From: Pseudomonadota bacterium | GTDB lineage: Bacteria > Pseudomonadota > Gammaproteobacteria > Burkholderiales > Burkholderiaceae_F | Assembly (NCBI GenBank): GCA_029778535.1 | Contig: JAKOQB010000002.1 | Coordinates: 62,001-126,000, forward strand | DNA: 64,000 bases | Reading direction: 5' to 3' | Program-made: the position numbers and the translations under genes | Shown: positions 36,009-48,648 of the stretch, piece by piece | Layout of the letters: the number at the start of each line of letters is the position of its first letter | Position numbering within the stretch: the stretch's first letter is position 1 | Notes under the pieces: generated by a model | Databases searched by the model: none | What the model was told of the DNA's origin: nothing | What the model saw: only the letters and a program-made list of their open reading frames with translations

Positions 36009-36494
36009 CTACCAAGGGCCAAACAGGCCCAGTATCAGGACGCCTGCAAGCAGCGTCAGCAACGGCGCGGGCTTCCACCGAAAAGCAGCGCCGCGCAGAT
36101 CGCTCTGTTCCGAGGCTGATCGCGGCAGATCTCCATCGATCGCCGGCACGCCTGCGGCAACTCCCATTCCGGCCAGAGTGAATACCGCGACTGACGAGAA
36201 CGCCTCGCCGAGCACGTCGCCTGCGCGCGGTCCGTGAACAAGGCCGAGCATGCCGCAATAGGCACTGACAAACACGACCACCGACCACTTGAATTCGGCC
36301 GCCGTCGAGACCCATTCATGCCAAGAGAGCCATGCGGCAATTGGCCAAACACTCAGAGCCGTCACGAAGCCGAGCAACGCACCCAGGAACGCGGCGATCG
36401 CACCGAAGGAAAGGCGACCGCGGACGGAAAGCCCCTCCTTTGTCCCGAGCACCGGGCGCAGTCGCTCGCGCCGCGGCCTTCGATCGCCGGCCAA
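36009..36494 (-). CDS. Four-helix membrane protein, unknown
   Basis: The 161-codon frame downstream of metH has hydrophobic stretches at about 30-55 (FGAIAAFLGALLGFVTALSVW), 70-88 (FKWSVVVFVSAYCGMLGL), 97-115 and 145-161. No known motif was found. The first codon of the frame is TTG at 36494; GTG at 36452 is another option. It begins seven bases past the metH stop. The gene is plausible but unsupported by family, and its codon use is somewhat less GC-biased than its neighbours. Confidence 0.55.
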   Translation of the reverse strand: MAGDRRPRRERLRPVLGTKEGLSVRGRLSFGAIAAFLGALLGFVTALSVWPIAAWLSWHEWVSTAAEFKWSVVVFVSAYCGMLGLVHGPRAGDVLGEAFSSVAVFTLAGMGVAAGVPAIDGDLPRSASEQSDLRGAAFRWKPAPLLTLLAGVLILGLFGPW

Positions 36495-36500
36495 CGTCGA

Positions 36501-40202
<3,702 letters not shown>

Positions 40203-40267
40203 CGATGGGCGCGCGGCGGCGCGGGGCTTCGGGCCCGACATTCTAGGGGAGCAGTCCGGCGCGGCAT

Positions 40268-40298
40268 GCCGATTGGCTATGACCATATGCCCATCGGC
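40268..40298. promoter_or_regulatory. Inverted repeat in the metH / rhodanese promoter gap
   Basis: GCCGATTGGC and GCCCATCGGC form a dyad with nine of ten pairs around the AT-rich centre TATGACCATAT. It lies between the divergent genes, 66 bases upstream of metH. It could be an operator or part of a leader hairpin. No known motif matches. Confidence 0.4.
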
Positions 40299-40358
40299 AC
40301 AACGACCCGCCGGAAGGCGGGCGGGATAATGAGGGCCCTTCGCCCGGAGCCGACCAGT

Positions 40359-40751
40359 GTGAAGAGCGCCAAGCCACGCGAGGCCTACGAGGTCCTGCAG
40401 AACAACCCGAACGCGTTGCTGATCGATTGCCGCACCGAGTTCGAGTTCTATTACGTCGGCCATCCGGTCGGCGCGATCAACGTCGAGTGGCAGACGGCGC
40501 CCGACTTCGACCACAACCCCCGCTTCGTCGAAGGGGTGATGAAGGAGGCGGCGGGCGACCGCAACCGGCCGGTGCTGCTGATCTGCCGCTCCGGACGGCG
40601 CACGCTGGAAGCCGCCGCAGCGCTGGAAGCCGCCGGCTTCACCGATGTCACCAACGTGCTCGAAGGCTTCGAGGGCGAACTGGACCGCAGCCATCACCGC
40701 AGCACGGTGAACGGCTGGCGCGTCGCCGGCCTGCCCTGGCAGCAGTTGTAG
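40359..40751 (+). CDS. Single-domain rhodanese-like sulfurtransferase
   Basis: The 130-residue rhodanese domain has [22 protein letters not shown] and the active loop ICRSGRRT with the catalytic Cys. GTG 40359, behind GGAG, was chosen. The ATG at 40329 would add ten residues, and that stretch (GATAATGAGGG) looks more like a -10 promoter box. The substrate is unknown. Confidence 0.85.
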   Translation: MKSAKPREAYEVLQNNPNALLIDCRTEFEFYYVGHPVGAINVEWQTAPDFDHNPRFVEGVMKEAAGDRNRPVLLICRSGRRTLEAAAALEAAGFTDVTNVLEGFEGELDRSHHRSTVNGWRVAGLPWQQL

Positions 40752-40792
40752 CGAACGCCGTTCGCGCGCCCGCGTGCCATACACTGGCGCGC

Positions 40793-42073
40793 ATGCAGCA
40801 ACCGCCGGCGCGCCTGAGCTACTTCGTCTGGGGGCTGGCGGCCGCGTTCTACCTGTTCGGCTTCTTTCAGCGCGTCACGCCGGCCTCGCTGGCGGCGGAT
40901 CTGATGCGCGACTTCGACCTGACCGCGGCGGCGCTCGGCAACCTGTCGGCCTTCTACTACTACGCATACGCCGCGATGCAGATTCCGACCGGCATCCTGG
41001 TCGATCGCTGGGGTCCGTCGCGGCTGTTCGTCGCGGGCAGCGCCTTGTCGGGCGCCGGCGCCATGCTGTTTGCGCTCGGCGACAGCGTGCTGGTGGCGGG
41101 CCTCGGCCGCGCGCTGATCGGCGCGTCGCACGGCATGGCGTGGGTGTCGATGCTGAAGCTGGTCACGCACTGGTTCCCGCCGCGGCGCTTCGGCACGCTG
41201 TCGGGCCTGTCGCTGGCGGTCGGCACGCTCGGCGCGATCCTGGCCGGTCCGCCGCTGCGCGCACTGGCCGATGCGTTCGGCTGGCGCGGCGTGATCGCGG
41301 TGTCGGGCGCCCTGGCGCTCGCGCTGGCGGTGGCTATCCGCGCCTTCATGCGCGACGATCCGAGCGAACGCGGCTTCGACAGCCACGCACCGCCGAGCGC
41401 ACGCGCGCGACAGAGCGCGCACGCGTCGATCGCCGCCAGCTTGCGCGAGATTTTTCGCCACCGCAACGTATGGCTGCTGCCGATCGTCAATTCCGGCACC
41501 TGCGGTGCGTTCCTCGCGTTCACCGGGCTGTGGGGCGTGCCGTTCTTCGTGCAGCAGCATGCGCTGAGCGTGAAAAAGGCCTCGACGGTGACCTCGGCGA
41601 TGCTGGTGCTGTTCGCGCTCGGTGCGCCCGCATTCGGGCATCTGTCGGATCGCTGGCGGCTGCGCCGGCGGCCGTTCGCGCTCGGCAGCGCGCTGCTCGC
41701 GATCGGCTTCGGCACGCTCGCGATGTGGCCGGACGCGCCGCTCGCGCTGCTGATTCCGCTGCTGCTCGCCGCGGGTTTCGGCACCGCGTCGATGGCGCTG
41801 TCGTTCGGCTACGTGAAGGAGTCGGTGCCCGCGCGCTTCCAGGGAGTCGTCACCGGAGTCGCCAACGCGGGCGTGATGCTCGGCACGCTGATCCAGATGC
41901 CGGTGATCGGGCTGATCCTCGATGCGCACTGGAAGGGCGCGATCGTTGCCGGCGTGCGCCAGTACGACCGGGCGGCGTTCCAGTCCGCGCTGCTGTTCCT
42001 GTTCGCGTGGATCGCCGTCGCGCTCGTGCTGCTGCTCGCCACGCGGGAAACGCACGCAAAGCAGCTGCAATGA
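40793..42073 (+). CDS. Major facilitator superfamily transporter
   Basis: The 426-residue protein has twelve predicted helices. The MFS loop motif appears as [13 protein letters not shown] after helix 2 and [13 protein letters not shown] after helix 8. Helix 1 ([21 protein letters not shown]) and [16 protein letters not shown] are like those of small-organic-anion MFS carriers. The substrate is unknown. Only 41 bases separate it from the rhodanese gene upstream. Confidence 0.9.
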   Translation: MQQPPARLSYFVWGLAAAFYLFGFFQRVTPASLAADLMRDFDLTAAALGNLSAFYYYAYAAMQIPTGILVDRWGPSRLFVAGSALSGAGAMLFALGDSVLVAGLGRALIGASHGMAWVSMLKLVTHWFPPRRFGTLSGLSLAVGTLGAILAGPPLRALADAFGWRGVIAVSGALALALAVAIRAFMRDDPSERGFDSHAPPSARARQSAHASIAASLREIFRHRNVWLLPIVNSGTCGAFLAFTGLWGVPFFVQQHALSVKKASTVTSAMLVLFALGAPAFGHLSDRWRLRRRPFALGSALLAIGFGTLAMWPDAPLALLIPLLLAAGFGTASMALSFGYVKESVPARFQGVVTGVANAGVMLGTLIQMPVIGLILDAHWKGAIVAGVRQYDRAAFQSALLFLFAWIAVALVLLLATRETHAKQLQ

Positions 42074-42075
42074 CG

Positions 42076-42099
42076 AAAACGGCGCGCCATGGCGCGCCG
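42076..42099. terminator. Convergent terminator between the MFS and DUF3567 genes
   Basis: CGGCGCGCC-at-GGCGCGCCG (42080-42099) is a perfect nine-pair stem with a two-base loop. On the minus strand it is followed by TTTTC, so it should end the DUF3567 transcript. The stem may also serve the plus strand. Confidence 0.75.
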
Positions 42100-42117
42100 C
42101 TGCCGGGCACGTGCCGC

Positions 42118-42375
42118 TCAATGCAGCGTCAGCGGCGTCGTCATCAGGCCGGCGTAACCGGCAAGGAATTCGTCGATGTCGTCCGCGGTCGGTTCGCTGG
42201 AGATCAGCCTCGCAACGCTGGCGCGGAATTGCTCGGCATCCTTGCCGCCGAGAAAGATTTCGCGCCGCAATTGCTTGTCCATGATTTCGAAGCCGCCGGT
42301 CGTCTGGGTTCCGTCCTCGCCGAGCGGCGGGAACTCGACCACGCAGAAAAGCTGGCTGTTGTAGATCATGTTCAT
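42118..42375 (-). CDS. DUF3567-family protein
   Basis: The 85-residue protein starts MNMIYNSQLFCVVEFPPLG and contains GGFEIMDKQLRREIFLGG and FRASVARLISSEPT. This N-terminus matches the betaproteobacterial DUF3567 family, whose function is unknown. ATG 42375 lies five bases after AGGA, which favours it over the ATG at 42381. A short perfect inverted repeat lies upstream. Confidence 0.88.
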   Translation of the reverse strand: MNMIYNSQLFCVVEFPPLGEDGTQTTGGFEIMDKQLRREIFLGGKDAEQFRASVARLISSEPTADDIDEFLAGYAGLMTTPLTLH

Positions 42376-42422
42376 ATGCATCCTAACGCTGTACCGCCCC
42401 GCCCGGTGGACGGAACCCATCT

Positions 42423-42439
42423 GTACCGGATATCGGTAC
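42423..42439. promoter_or_regulatory. Inverted repeat upstream of the DUF3567 gene
   Basis: GTACCG-gatat-CGGTAC is a perfect six-base dyad 48 bases upstream of the start. It is placed like an operator, but no regulator is known. Confidence 0.4.
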
Positions 42440-42474
42440 GCGCCGGGCCTTTCTCAAGCCCCCCGGACGGCCGG

Positions 42475-42561
42475 TCAGCGGGATCGGACCGCGCGCAGCA
42501 GGAAGTCGCGCAGCGCCGCGTTGAAGCGATCGGGCCGCTCCACGCTCGACCGCTGCGCCAT
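42475..42561 (-). pseudogene. C-terminal scrap of an alpha/beta hydrolase gene
   Basis: The 28 codons MAQRSSVERPDRFNAALRDFLLRAV, followed by a stop, match the last helix of alpha/beta hydrolases (usually ...xxERPxRFNxALxxFL). In a complete protein this segment follows the catalytic His. No other part of the enzyme is found nearby: the upstream side runs straight into the CobW-like gene. It is most likely a deletion remnant. Confidence 0.65.
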
Positions 42562-42565
42562 GCTT

Positions 42566-42907
42566 TCAGTCCGTCAGTCGAAGCATCGCGAACCGCGCCT
42601 CGCCCAGCATGCGCCGTATGCGCTCGAGATGCGCGTCGCTCGCGGCGAGCAGCAGCAGGCGTGCCGGCCGCCGTACGCGCAGCAGGCGCGTCAGCGCCAC
42701 GACCAGCGCGACCTGGCCGACGCAGCAGAAGCAGCCGGCCACCGACTCGACGCAAACGTCGGCCGGGACGTTCAGCGCCGCCAGCGCCCCCTCGACGATC
42801 ACCGCGGCGCGGCCGCCGCGCGATCGCGCGTCGGGCGCCGCCAGCCAGGCGTCGAACGCCGACTGCCGCGCGGTGGCATCGCGCGCGACGCGCAGCGTGA
42901 TCGCCAC
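42566..42907 (-). CDS. CobW/G3E-like Cys-motif protein lacking a P-loop
   Basis: The 113-residue product holds ESVAGCFCCVGQVALVVALTRLL, the Cys-rich metal-binding motif of CobW/G3E GTPases. It also has RPARLLLLAASDAHLERIRRML, the next strand-helix. The Walker A motif at the N-terminus of that family is missing, so GTP use is unlikely. Similar short proteins occur in betaproteobacteria. Start GTG 42907 (MAITL...) is chosen; GTG 42916 would overlap the trkH stop. A role in metal handling is inferred only from the Cys motif. Confidence 0.68.
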   Translation of the reverse strand: MAITLRVARDATARQSAFDAWLAAPDARSRGGRAAVIVEGALAALNVPADVCVESVAGCFCCVGQVALVVALTRLLRVRRPARLLLLAASDAHLERIRRMLGEARFAMLRLTD

Positions 42908-42912
42908 CTCGT

Positions 42913-44382
42913 TCACTTGCGCCAGAAGGTCGGCGTGAACAGCACCAGCACCGACAGCAGCTCCAGTCGGCCGATCAGCATCGCGAACGTGCACACCCAG
43001 GTTTCGAAGTCGGTCAGCGACGCATAGTTGGTCGCCGGTCCCACCTGGTTCAGCCCCGGCCCGGTGTTGTTCAGGCTCGCGACGATGGCAGAGAACGAGG
43101 TGATCGGATCGAGCCCGGAGGCCATCAGCAGCAGCGTGCTCGAGATCAGCGCGCCGCCGTAGATCAGCATGAATGCGAGCACGGCGAAGATCACGTTGTT
43201 CTCGATCACCTGTCCGCCGAGGTGCACGGGGTTGACGATGCGCGGGTGCAGGATGCGCGCGAACTCGCGCTTGGCCTGCTTGACCAGGATGAGCGCGCGC
43301 ACCATCTTGATCCCGCCGCCGGTGGAGCCGGCGCAGGTCGCGAAGCAGCACAGAAACAGCATCAGCGCCGGCGCGAAGATCGGCCACTGGTTGTAGTCGG
43401 TGCTGGCATAGCCGGTGGTGGTCGCGATCGACACCGTGTTGAACAGCGCAAAGCGCCATGCGGTCCAGAAGTCGGGGTATTGCCCGCGCCACAGCAGGAA
43501 CAGCGCGATCAGCAGTGAGGCGCCCAGCGTCACGCCGATGAACGCCCTGCCTTCCGGATCGCGCCAGTAGACCGCGAGCGAACGGCGCCGCCAGGAGAGA
43601 AAGTGCATCGAGAAATTGAAGCCGGCAATCAGCATGAACACGACCGCGGTGTACTCGATCGCGGGCGAATCCCAGTAGCCGAAGCTGGCATCGTGCGAGG
43701 AGAATCCGCCCAGCCCCATCGTCGAGCACATGTGCATGAACGCGTCCGGCCACGACATGCCGGCCCCCGCATACGCGAGCATGCAGACGGCCGAGATCGC
43801 GACGTAGATGGCATAAAGTCCCTTGGCCGTTTCGGCGATGCGCGGCGTGAGCTTGGCCTCCTTCAGCGGGCCGGCGGTTTCCGCCTTGTAGATCTGGCTG
43901 CCGCCGACGCCGAGCAGCGGCAGGATCGCCACCACCAGCACGATCACACCCATGCCGCCGATCCACACCAGCAGATGCCGCCACACGTTGATCGACAGCG
44001 GCAGCTCGTCGAGGCCGCTGAGCACCGTCGAACCGGTCGTGGTCAAGCCCGACATCGTCTCGAAATACGCGTCGGTGAACGACAGGTTGGGCAGATGCAG
44101 CAGCAGCGGCAGCGTGGCGAACGCGGGCACCACGGTCCACACCAGCGACACCAGCAGGAATCCGTCGCGCGGCTGCAACTCGCGCTTGAAGCGGCGGGTG
44201 GCGAACCACAGCAGCGCGCCGGCAACGAGCGTGATTACGAAGGCCTCGTCGTAGGCGGACAGCGCGCGGTCGCCGCCGACCAGCGCCACCGCGAGCGGCA
44301 CCAGCATCGACACCGCGAAGATCGCGACCACCGCTCCGAGCACGTTAAGGATCGGGAACAGCGAGTACGCGAGCGCGTGCAT
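42913..44382 (-). CDS. trkH: K+ transporter membrane subunit TrkH
   Basis: The 489-residue potassium translocator has repeated selectivity-loop regions: TMSGLTTTGSTVLS, CSTMGLGGFSSHDAS, TVSIATTTGYASTDY and ASLNNTGPGLNQVG. CAGSTGGGIKMVR is another family mark. It works with TrkA, which gates it by NAD(H) or nucleotide binding. The trkA gene is 4.6 kb away, in the same direction. In related genomes trkA and trkH are often adjacent. The intervening TRAP operon and EF-hand gene look inserted. Confidence 0.96.
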   Translation of the reverse strand: MHALAYSLFPILNVLGAVVAIFAVSMLVPLAVALVGGDRALSAYDEAFVITLVAGALLWFATRRFKRELQPRDGFLLVSLVWTVVPAFATLPLLLHLPNLSFTDAYFETMSGLTTTGSTVLSGLDELPLSINVWRHLLVWIGGMGVIVLVVAILPLLGVGGSQIYKAETAGPLKEAKLTPRIAETAKGLYAIYVAISAVCMLAYAGAGMSWPDAFMHMCSTMGLGGFSSHDASFGYWDSPAIEYTAVVFMLIAGFNFSMHFLSWRRRSLAVYWRDPEGRAFIGVTLGASLLIALFLLWRGQYPDFWTAWRFALFNTVSIATTTGYASTDYNQWPIFAPALMLFLCCFATCAGSTGGGIKMVRALILVKQAKREFARILHPRIVNPVHLGGQVIENNVIFAVLAFMLIYGGALISSTLLLMASGLDPITSFSAIVASLNNTGPGLNQVGPATNYASLTDFETWVCTFAMLIGRLELLSVLVLFTPTFWRK

Positions 44383-44479
44383 GCGGCGAGGCGAAAAAGT
44401 CGGCGCGGATTATGCGCTGCAGCCCGCAGCGCAGGCGGCGGGACGGGCCCCGCCGCACCCGATCACGGTTCGAGTCGCG

Positions 44480-46504
44480 TCAGCGGCCGTAGACCACGCT
44501 GGGAAGCCACAGACCGATGCCCGGGAAGACGTACAGCAGCGCCAGCGCGAGGACCTGGATCGCCATGAACGGCATCATGCCGGCGAAGATCTGGTTCAGC
44601 GTCACGTGCTTGGGCGCCACGCCCTTCAGGTAGAACGCCGCCATCGCCACCGGCGGCGACAGGAACGCGGTCTGCAGGTTCAGCGCCACCAGCAGTCCGA
44701 AGAACAGCGGATCGATGCCGAATTTGGGCAGCAACGGAATGAAGATCGGCATGAAGATCACGATGATCTCGGTCCACTCCAGCGGCCAGCCGAGGATGAA
44801 GATGATGAACTGCGCCAGCAGCATGAACTGAACCGGCGTCAGCCCGAGCGACAGCACCCATTTTTCCACCAGTTCCTGCCCGCCGAGCAGCGCGAACGCG
44901 GCCGAAAAGATCGAGCTGCCGACGAACAGCCAGCACACCATCGCACTCGTCTTGGCGGTGAGGAAGGACGACTCTTTCAGGATGACGCCGAGTTCCCGCA
45001 CGGTTCGCCCCAGAGGAGTTCCGGCAGCGCGAGCCTCGTTGCGAGAATGCGCAAAGAAACGATAGATCGCCGCCAACACGAACCCACCGAAGGCGCCCAC
45101 CGCGGCCGCCTCGGTCGGCGTCGCAAGTCCAACCACGATCGAACCCAGCACGGCGAGAATCAGCAGCGCCAACGGGAAGAACGAGCCGAGCAGCATCTTG
45201 AATACTTCATGCCGCTGCCAGTTCCATGCCGCATATACAACCGCCAACAGGATCGCAGCGACGCCGAAGACCGCCCAGAACCACGTCGGCGCCGGCAATC
45301 GCTCCGCCGCCGGCGGCTCGGCCTGCGGCTTCTCGGCCGGCTGCGCTGCCGGCGCCTTGGTCGGTGCCGCCGATGGCTTGGCGTCCTCCGCCTCCGCGGC
45401 CGGAGGCTCCTGCAGGCCGGTGCCCTCCTCCTCGGGCTCCTGCAAACCGCCGATGAGTCCGGACGGTTCCTCCTTGACATCGGCCGCAACGGCGCCGCCA
45501 GCCTCGACCAAGCCTGCGGTGCTCTCCACCACCGCCGGCGCGGTCGCAAGCTGATAGGCGACCGCCACGATGGAAGCAACTGCCAGCAACGGCAGCGAAG
45601 ATACGAATAGCTGCTTGAGCACGGTCCCGGCAGGAATTCCCGCCGCACCGCGCGCGGCGCGCAGCAGCCCAAGCACTGCATGTCCGCCGCGCGGTGCCAG
45701 GGCCTGCGCGAACGCCGGCAGCGTCACGCGACGCTCGCTCGCGCTGAGAGGCGGCATCAACGCCGGCTTCAGCTTGGCCAGCAGCATAACGTAACCCACG
45801 TACAGCGCGGCCAGCATGATCCCGGGGAAGAAGGCGCCCGCGTAAAGCTGCACGACCGACACGCCCGCGGTCGCGCCGTACACGATCAGGAGCACCGACG
45901 GCGGAATCAGGATGCCGAGGCAGCCGCCGGCGGTGATCGCGCCCGCTGATATCTTGGCGTCATAGCCCGCGCGCAGCATCGCCGGATACGCAAGCAGTCC
46001 CATCAGCGTCACGACCGCGCCGACGATGCCGGTGGCGGTGGCGAAGATCGCGCACGTAACGATGGTGGCCACCGCGAGCGACCCGGGAACGCGCGCGAGC
46101 GCCAGATGCAGGCTCTTGAACAGGCGATCGATCAGTGCGGCACGCTCGACCAGATAGCCCATGAACACGAACAGCGGGATCGCGATCAGCACATCGTTGG
46201 ACATCACCGAGTACGCGCGCTGCACCATCAGGTCGAGCACCTGGCGGACCGCCAGGTCCGGATTCACGCTGCGGTACGCCAGCCAGGCGAAGAACACGCC
46301 CATGCCCATCAGCGTGAACGCGGTCGGAAACCCGAGCATGATTGCCACCACGACCAGCGACAGCATCAACAGGCCGAGGTGCCCGAGGTCCTCCCTGGCC
46401 AGGTGCCCGTCGAGCAGATTGCCCCAGGGCGTGAAGATCGCCGTGGCGGCCAGCAGCACCGCCATCAGAGAGAAACCGAACCACAGTTCCTTGCGGACCT
46501 TCAC
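44480..46504 (-). CDS. dctM: TRAP transporter large subunit with long Pro/Ala/Glu-rich insertion
   Basis: At 674 residues this DctM is much longer than the usual 430. The N-terminal half has GFPTAFTLMGMGVFFAW, GAVVTLMGLLAYPAMLRAGYD and GGCLGILIPPSVLLIVYG. The C-terminal half resumes with IVVGLATPTEAAAVGAFGG, LEWTEIIVIFMPIFIPLLP and LQTAFLSPPVAMAAFYLKG. Between them, at about 280-440, lie extra hydrophobic stretches and a low-complexity acidic linker (EEPSGLIGGLQEPEEEGTGLQEPP, then repeated PAAxPAEKPQAEPP). Large DctM forms exist in the mannitol/chloroaromatic TRAP group, so the gene is probably functional. It is coupled to dctQ by a four-base overlap. Confidence 0.92.
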   Translation of the reverse strand: MKVRKELWFGFSLMAVLLAATAIFTPWGNLLDGHLAREDLGHLGLLMLSLVVVAIMLGFPTAFTLMGMGVFFAWLAYRSVNPDLAVRQVLDLMVQRAYSVMSNDVLIAIPLFVFMGYLVERAALIDRLFKSLHLALARVPGSLAVATIVTCAIFATATGIVGAVVTLMGLLAYPAMLRAGYDAKISAGAITAGGCLGILIPPSVLLIVYGATAGVSVVQLYAGAFFPGIMLAALYVGYVMLLAKLKPALMPPLSASERRVTLPAFAQALAPRGGHAVLGLLRAARGAAGIPAGTVLKQLFVSSLPLLAVASIVAVAYQLATAPAVVESTAGLVEAGGAVAADVKEEPSGLIGGLQEPEEEGTGLQEPPAAEAEDAKPSAAPTKAPAAQPAEKPQAEPPAAERLPAPTWFWAVFGVAAILLAVVYAAWNWQRHEVFKMLLGSFFPLALLILAVLGSIVVGLATPTEAAAVGAFGGFVLAAIYRFFAHSRNEARAAGTPLGRTVRELGVILKESSFLTAKTSAMVCWLFVGSSIFSAAFALLGGQELVEKWVLSLGLTPVQFMLLAQFIIFILGWPLEWTEIIVIFMPIFIPLLPKFGIDPLFFGLLVALNLQTAFLSPPVAMAAFYLKGVAPKHVTLNQIFAGMMPFMAIQVLALALLYVFPGIGLWLPSVVYGR

Positions 46505-47124
46505 TTGTTCGGCTCCGGGCGCACCACCAGTTCATCGAGCTTGGCGATATCTTCGTCCTTGACGTGCACCATCTCCTTCAGCTTGTCCACATCGACTTCC
46601 TCGACGTCTTCCTCGCGCGACGGCCACTCGCCCTGCTTCACGCAGATCACGCAGCGGATGATCTCGACGACGCCCTGCACCAGCAGAAACGCGCCCGCCA
46701 GCGGAATGACGGTCTTGAACGGATAGATCGGCGGCCCCTCGGCGGTGATGTTCGAGTGCTCGTTGATCGCCCACGATTCGGCCGCGTAGTAATAGCCGGC
46801 ATAGGTCAGTGCGATCACGCCCGGGATGAAGAAGACGACGTAAAGAATCAGGTCGATCGTCGCCTGCGTGCGCGGCGCGAAGAAGCCATACAGCACGTCG
46901 CCGCGCACGTGGCCGCTCTTGGCCAGCGTGTAGGCGCCCGACATCATGAACAGCGTTCCGTACAACATGATCATCGCGTCGAATGCCCACGCATGCGGGT
47001 GGTCCAGCGCGTAGCGCGAGAACACCTCCCAGGTGATGAGCAGCGTGAGAGCGATGATCAGCCATGAGAACGCGTGGCCGACGAAGGTGCTGACCTTGTC
47101 GATGAACAACAATAGCTTTTGCAT
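46501..47124 (-). CDS. dctQ: TRAP transporter small subunit (DctQ)
   Basis: The 207-residue small permease has four helices (FSWLIIALTLLITWEVFSRY, FDAMIMLYGTLFMMSGAYTL, LILYVVFFIPGVIALTYAGYYY and VIPLAGAFLLVQGVVEIIRC). The C-terminal 45 residues are strongly acidic and lie in the cytoplasm (REEDVEEVDVDKLKEMVHVKDED). Its start lies 49 bases downstream of the terminator-like hairpin that follows dctP. Confidence 0.92.
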   Translation of the reverse strand: MQKLLLFIDKVSTFVGHAFSWLIIALTLLITWEVFSRYALDHPHAWAFDAMIMLYGTLFMMSGAYTLAKSGHVRGDVLYGFFAPRTQATIDLILYVVFFIPGVIALTYAGYYYAAESWAINEHSNITAEGPPIYPFKTVIPLAGAFLLVQGVVEIIRCVICVKQGEWPSREEDVEEVDVDKLKEMVHVKDEDIAKLDELVVRPEPNK

Positions 47125-47172
47125 CTGGAGGATCCGTCCTGCAGCCAGAGCGCCGCGCGCTCAGGAACAAAA

Positions 47173-47200
47173 CAGCCATCCGGCTCGCGCCGGATGGCTG
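47173..47200 (-). terminator. Terminator-like hairpin between dctP and dctQ of the second TRAP operon
   Basis: CAGCCATCCGG-ctcgcg-CCGGATGGCTG is a perfect 11-bp stem with a six-base loop. On the minus strand it is followed by TTTTGTT. It is a full intrinsic terminator in the middle of the operon, at the same place as in the first TRAP operon. Confidence 0.85.
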
Positions 47201-47229
47201 CAACAGCGCATGTGCGCGCGCTCTCTGAA

Positions 47230-48366
47230 TTACGCCTTCTTCGCGGCGGCCTTGGGCGCGAAATAGTGGTTGTAGGCCATGCGCCGGTTGACGTTGGTGT
47301 CGAGATCCCAGCGCACCGCGCGCTCGGCGAACGCCCGCTGCGATTCCATGATTTCCTTGAACAGCGCGTTGTCGGCCGCCTTCTTGGCGACGGCGGCGTC
47401 ATAGGCTTCGAGCTGCTTCTGCAGCAGCGCATCAGGCGTCTTGAAGAACCGGACCTTGTCCTTGGTCTGCAGCTCGATGTAATCCTTCGAATAGCGATCG
47501 ACCGCCTTCCACGACATGTCGGCCGAGGCCGCTTCGACGGCATTCTCGATGATCGCCTTCATCTTCGTCGGCAGCGCATCGAACTTGGTCTTGTTGAACA
47601 TGATCTCGAACTGCTCGGCGTTCTGGTGATAGCTCTGCAGCATGCAGACCTTGGACACGTCGGCGAAACCGAGCAGGCGGTCGGACGTGGCGTTGTTGAA
47701 CTCGGCCGCGTCCAGCAGGCCGCGATCCATCGCCGGCACGATCTCTCCGCCCGGCAGCGCGTTGACCGCCGCGCCCAGACCGGTGAACACGTCGATCGAA
47801 ATGCCGACGGTGCGGTACTTCAGGCCCTTGAAGTCCTCCGCCTTGGTGATCGGCTTCTTGAACCAGCCGAGCGGCTGCGTCGGCATCGGCCCGTACGGGA
47901 ACGACACGACATTGGCGCCGATCGAGCTGTACAGCTTGTTCAGCAGTTCCTTGCCGCCGCCGTACTTGTGCCAGGCCAGCAGCATGTTGGCGTCCATGCC
48001 GAACGCCGGACCGGAACCCCACAGCGCCAGCGCGTTCTGCTTGCCGTAGTGATAAACGAGAACGCCGTGACCGCCGTCGAGCGTGCCCTTCGACACGCCG
48101 TCGAGCAGGCCGAACGCCGGCACCACCGCGCCCGCCGGCAGCACCTCGATCTTCAGTTCGCCGCCGGTCATGTCGTTGACCTTCTTGGCGAAGTCGAGCG
48201 CGTACTCGTGGAAGATGTCCTTCGCCGGCCACGTGCTCTGCCAGCGCATGTTGATCGGTCCGGTCTGGCCCTTCGCGATCATCGGCACTCCGAGTACGGT
48301 GGCGCCGGCCGCCGCGCGGGCGAAGAAATTGCGGCGCGTCGCCGCCTTGGGCTTGATGAAATCCAT
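47230..48366 (-). CDS. dctP: TRAP transporter solute-binding protein, Tat-type leader
   Basis: The 378-residue periplasmic receptor has a twin-arginine leader (ATRRNFFARAAAGATVLGVPMIAKG), so it may be exported folded. The mature part shows MRWQSTWPAKDIFHEYALDFAKKVNDMTGG, then LPAGAVVPAFGLLDGVSKGTLDGGHGV and FKGLKYRTVGISIDVFTGLGAAVNALPGGEI. These are typical of the TakP-like group that binds keto- or aromatic acids. The ligand is not certain. Confidence 0.93.
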   Translation of the reverse strand: MDFIKPKAATRRNFFARAAAGATVLGVPMIAKGQTGPINMRWQSTWPAKDIFHEYALDFAKKVNDMTGGELKIEVLPAGAVVPAFGLLDGVSKGTLDGGHGVLVYHYGKQNALALWGSGPAFGMDANMLLAWHKYGGGKELLNKLYSSIGANVVSFPYGPMPTQPLGWFKKPITKAEDFKGLKYRTVGISIDVFTGLGAAVNALPGGEIVPAMDRGLLDAAEFNNATSDRLLGFADVSKVCMLQSYHQNAEQFEIMFNKTKFDALPTKMKAIIENAVEAASADMSWKAVDRYSKDYIELQTKDKVRFFKTPDALLQKQLEAYDAAVAKKAADNALFKEIMESQRAFAERAVRWDLDTNVNRRMAYNHYFAPKAAAKKA

Positions 48367-48648
48367 CGTTGGTCTCCTGTCGGTTGGTCCTGAATCAGCC
48401 CACGGTAGTGGGTCCCCACGTGTATTGGCCTGCGGCGCCTGCGGGTCGGGCCTTGATGCCGCGTTTGCGTCGATTCTAGAAGAAGCGCCCGCCAGCGTCA
48501 GCCGAAATCCGTTGTAAGTCCGTATCGGCCGCCGCGACCAATTGCCCGAACCGCAACGCCGCAACGCACTTCCCGCCGGCCGGCGCCACGGTTTGGCGCA
48601 GGCCGTGCCTTGCGCGAGTCCATTCCACCAACCCCGAAGGAGAGAACG

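Noticed and set aside
40203-40358. A cobalamin or SAH riboswitch before metH
   Set aside because: No B12-box-like or SAH-riboswitch core could be recognised in the 156-base gap. Only a simple dyad is present.
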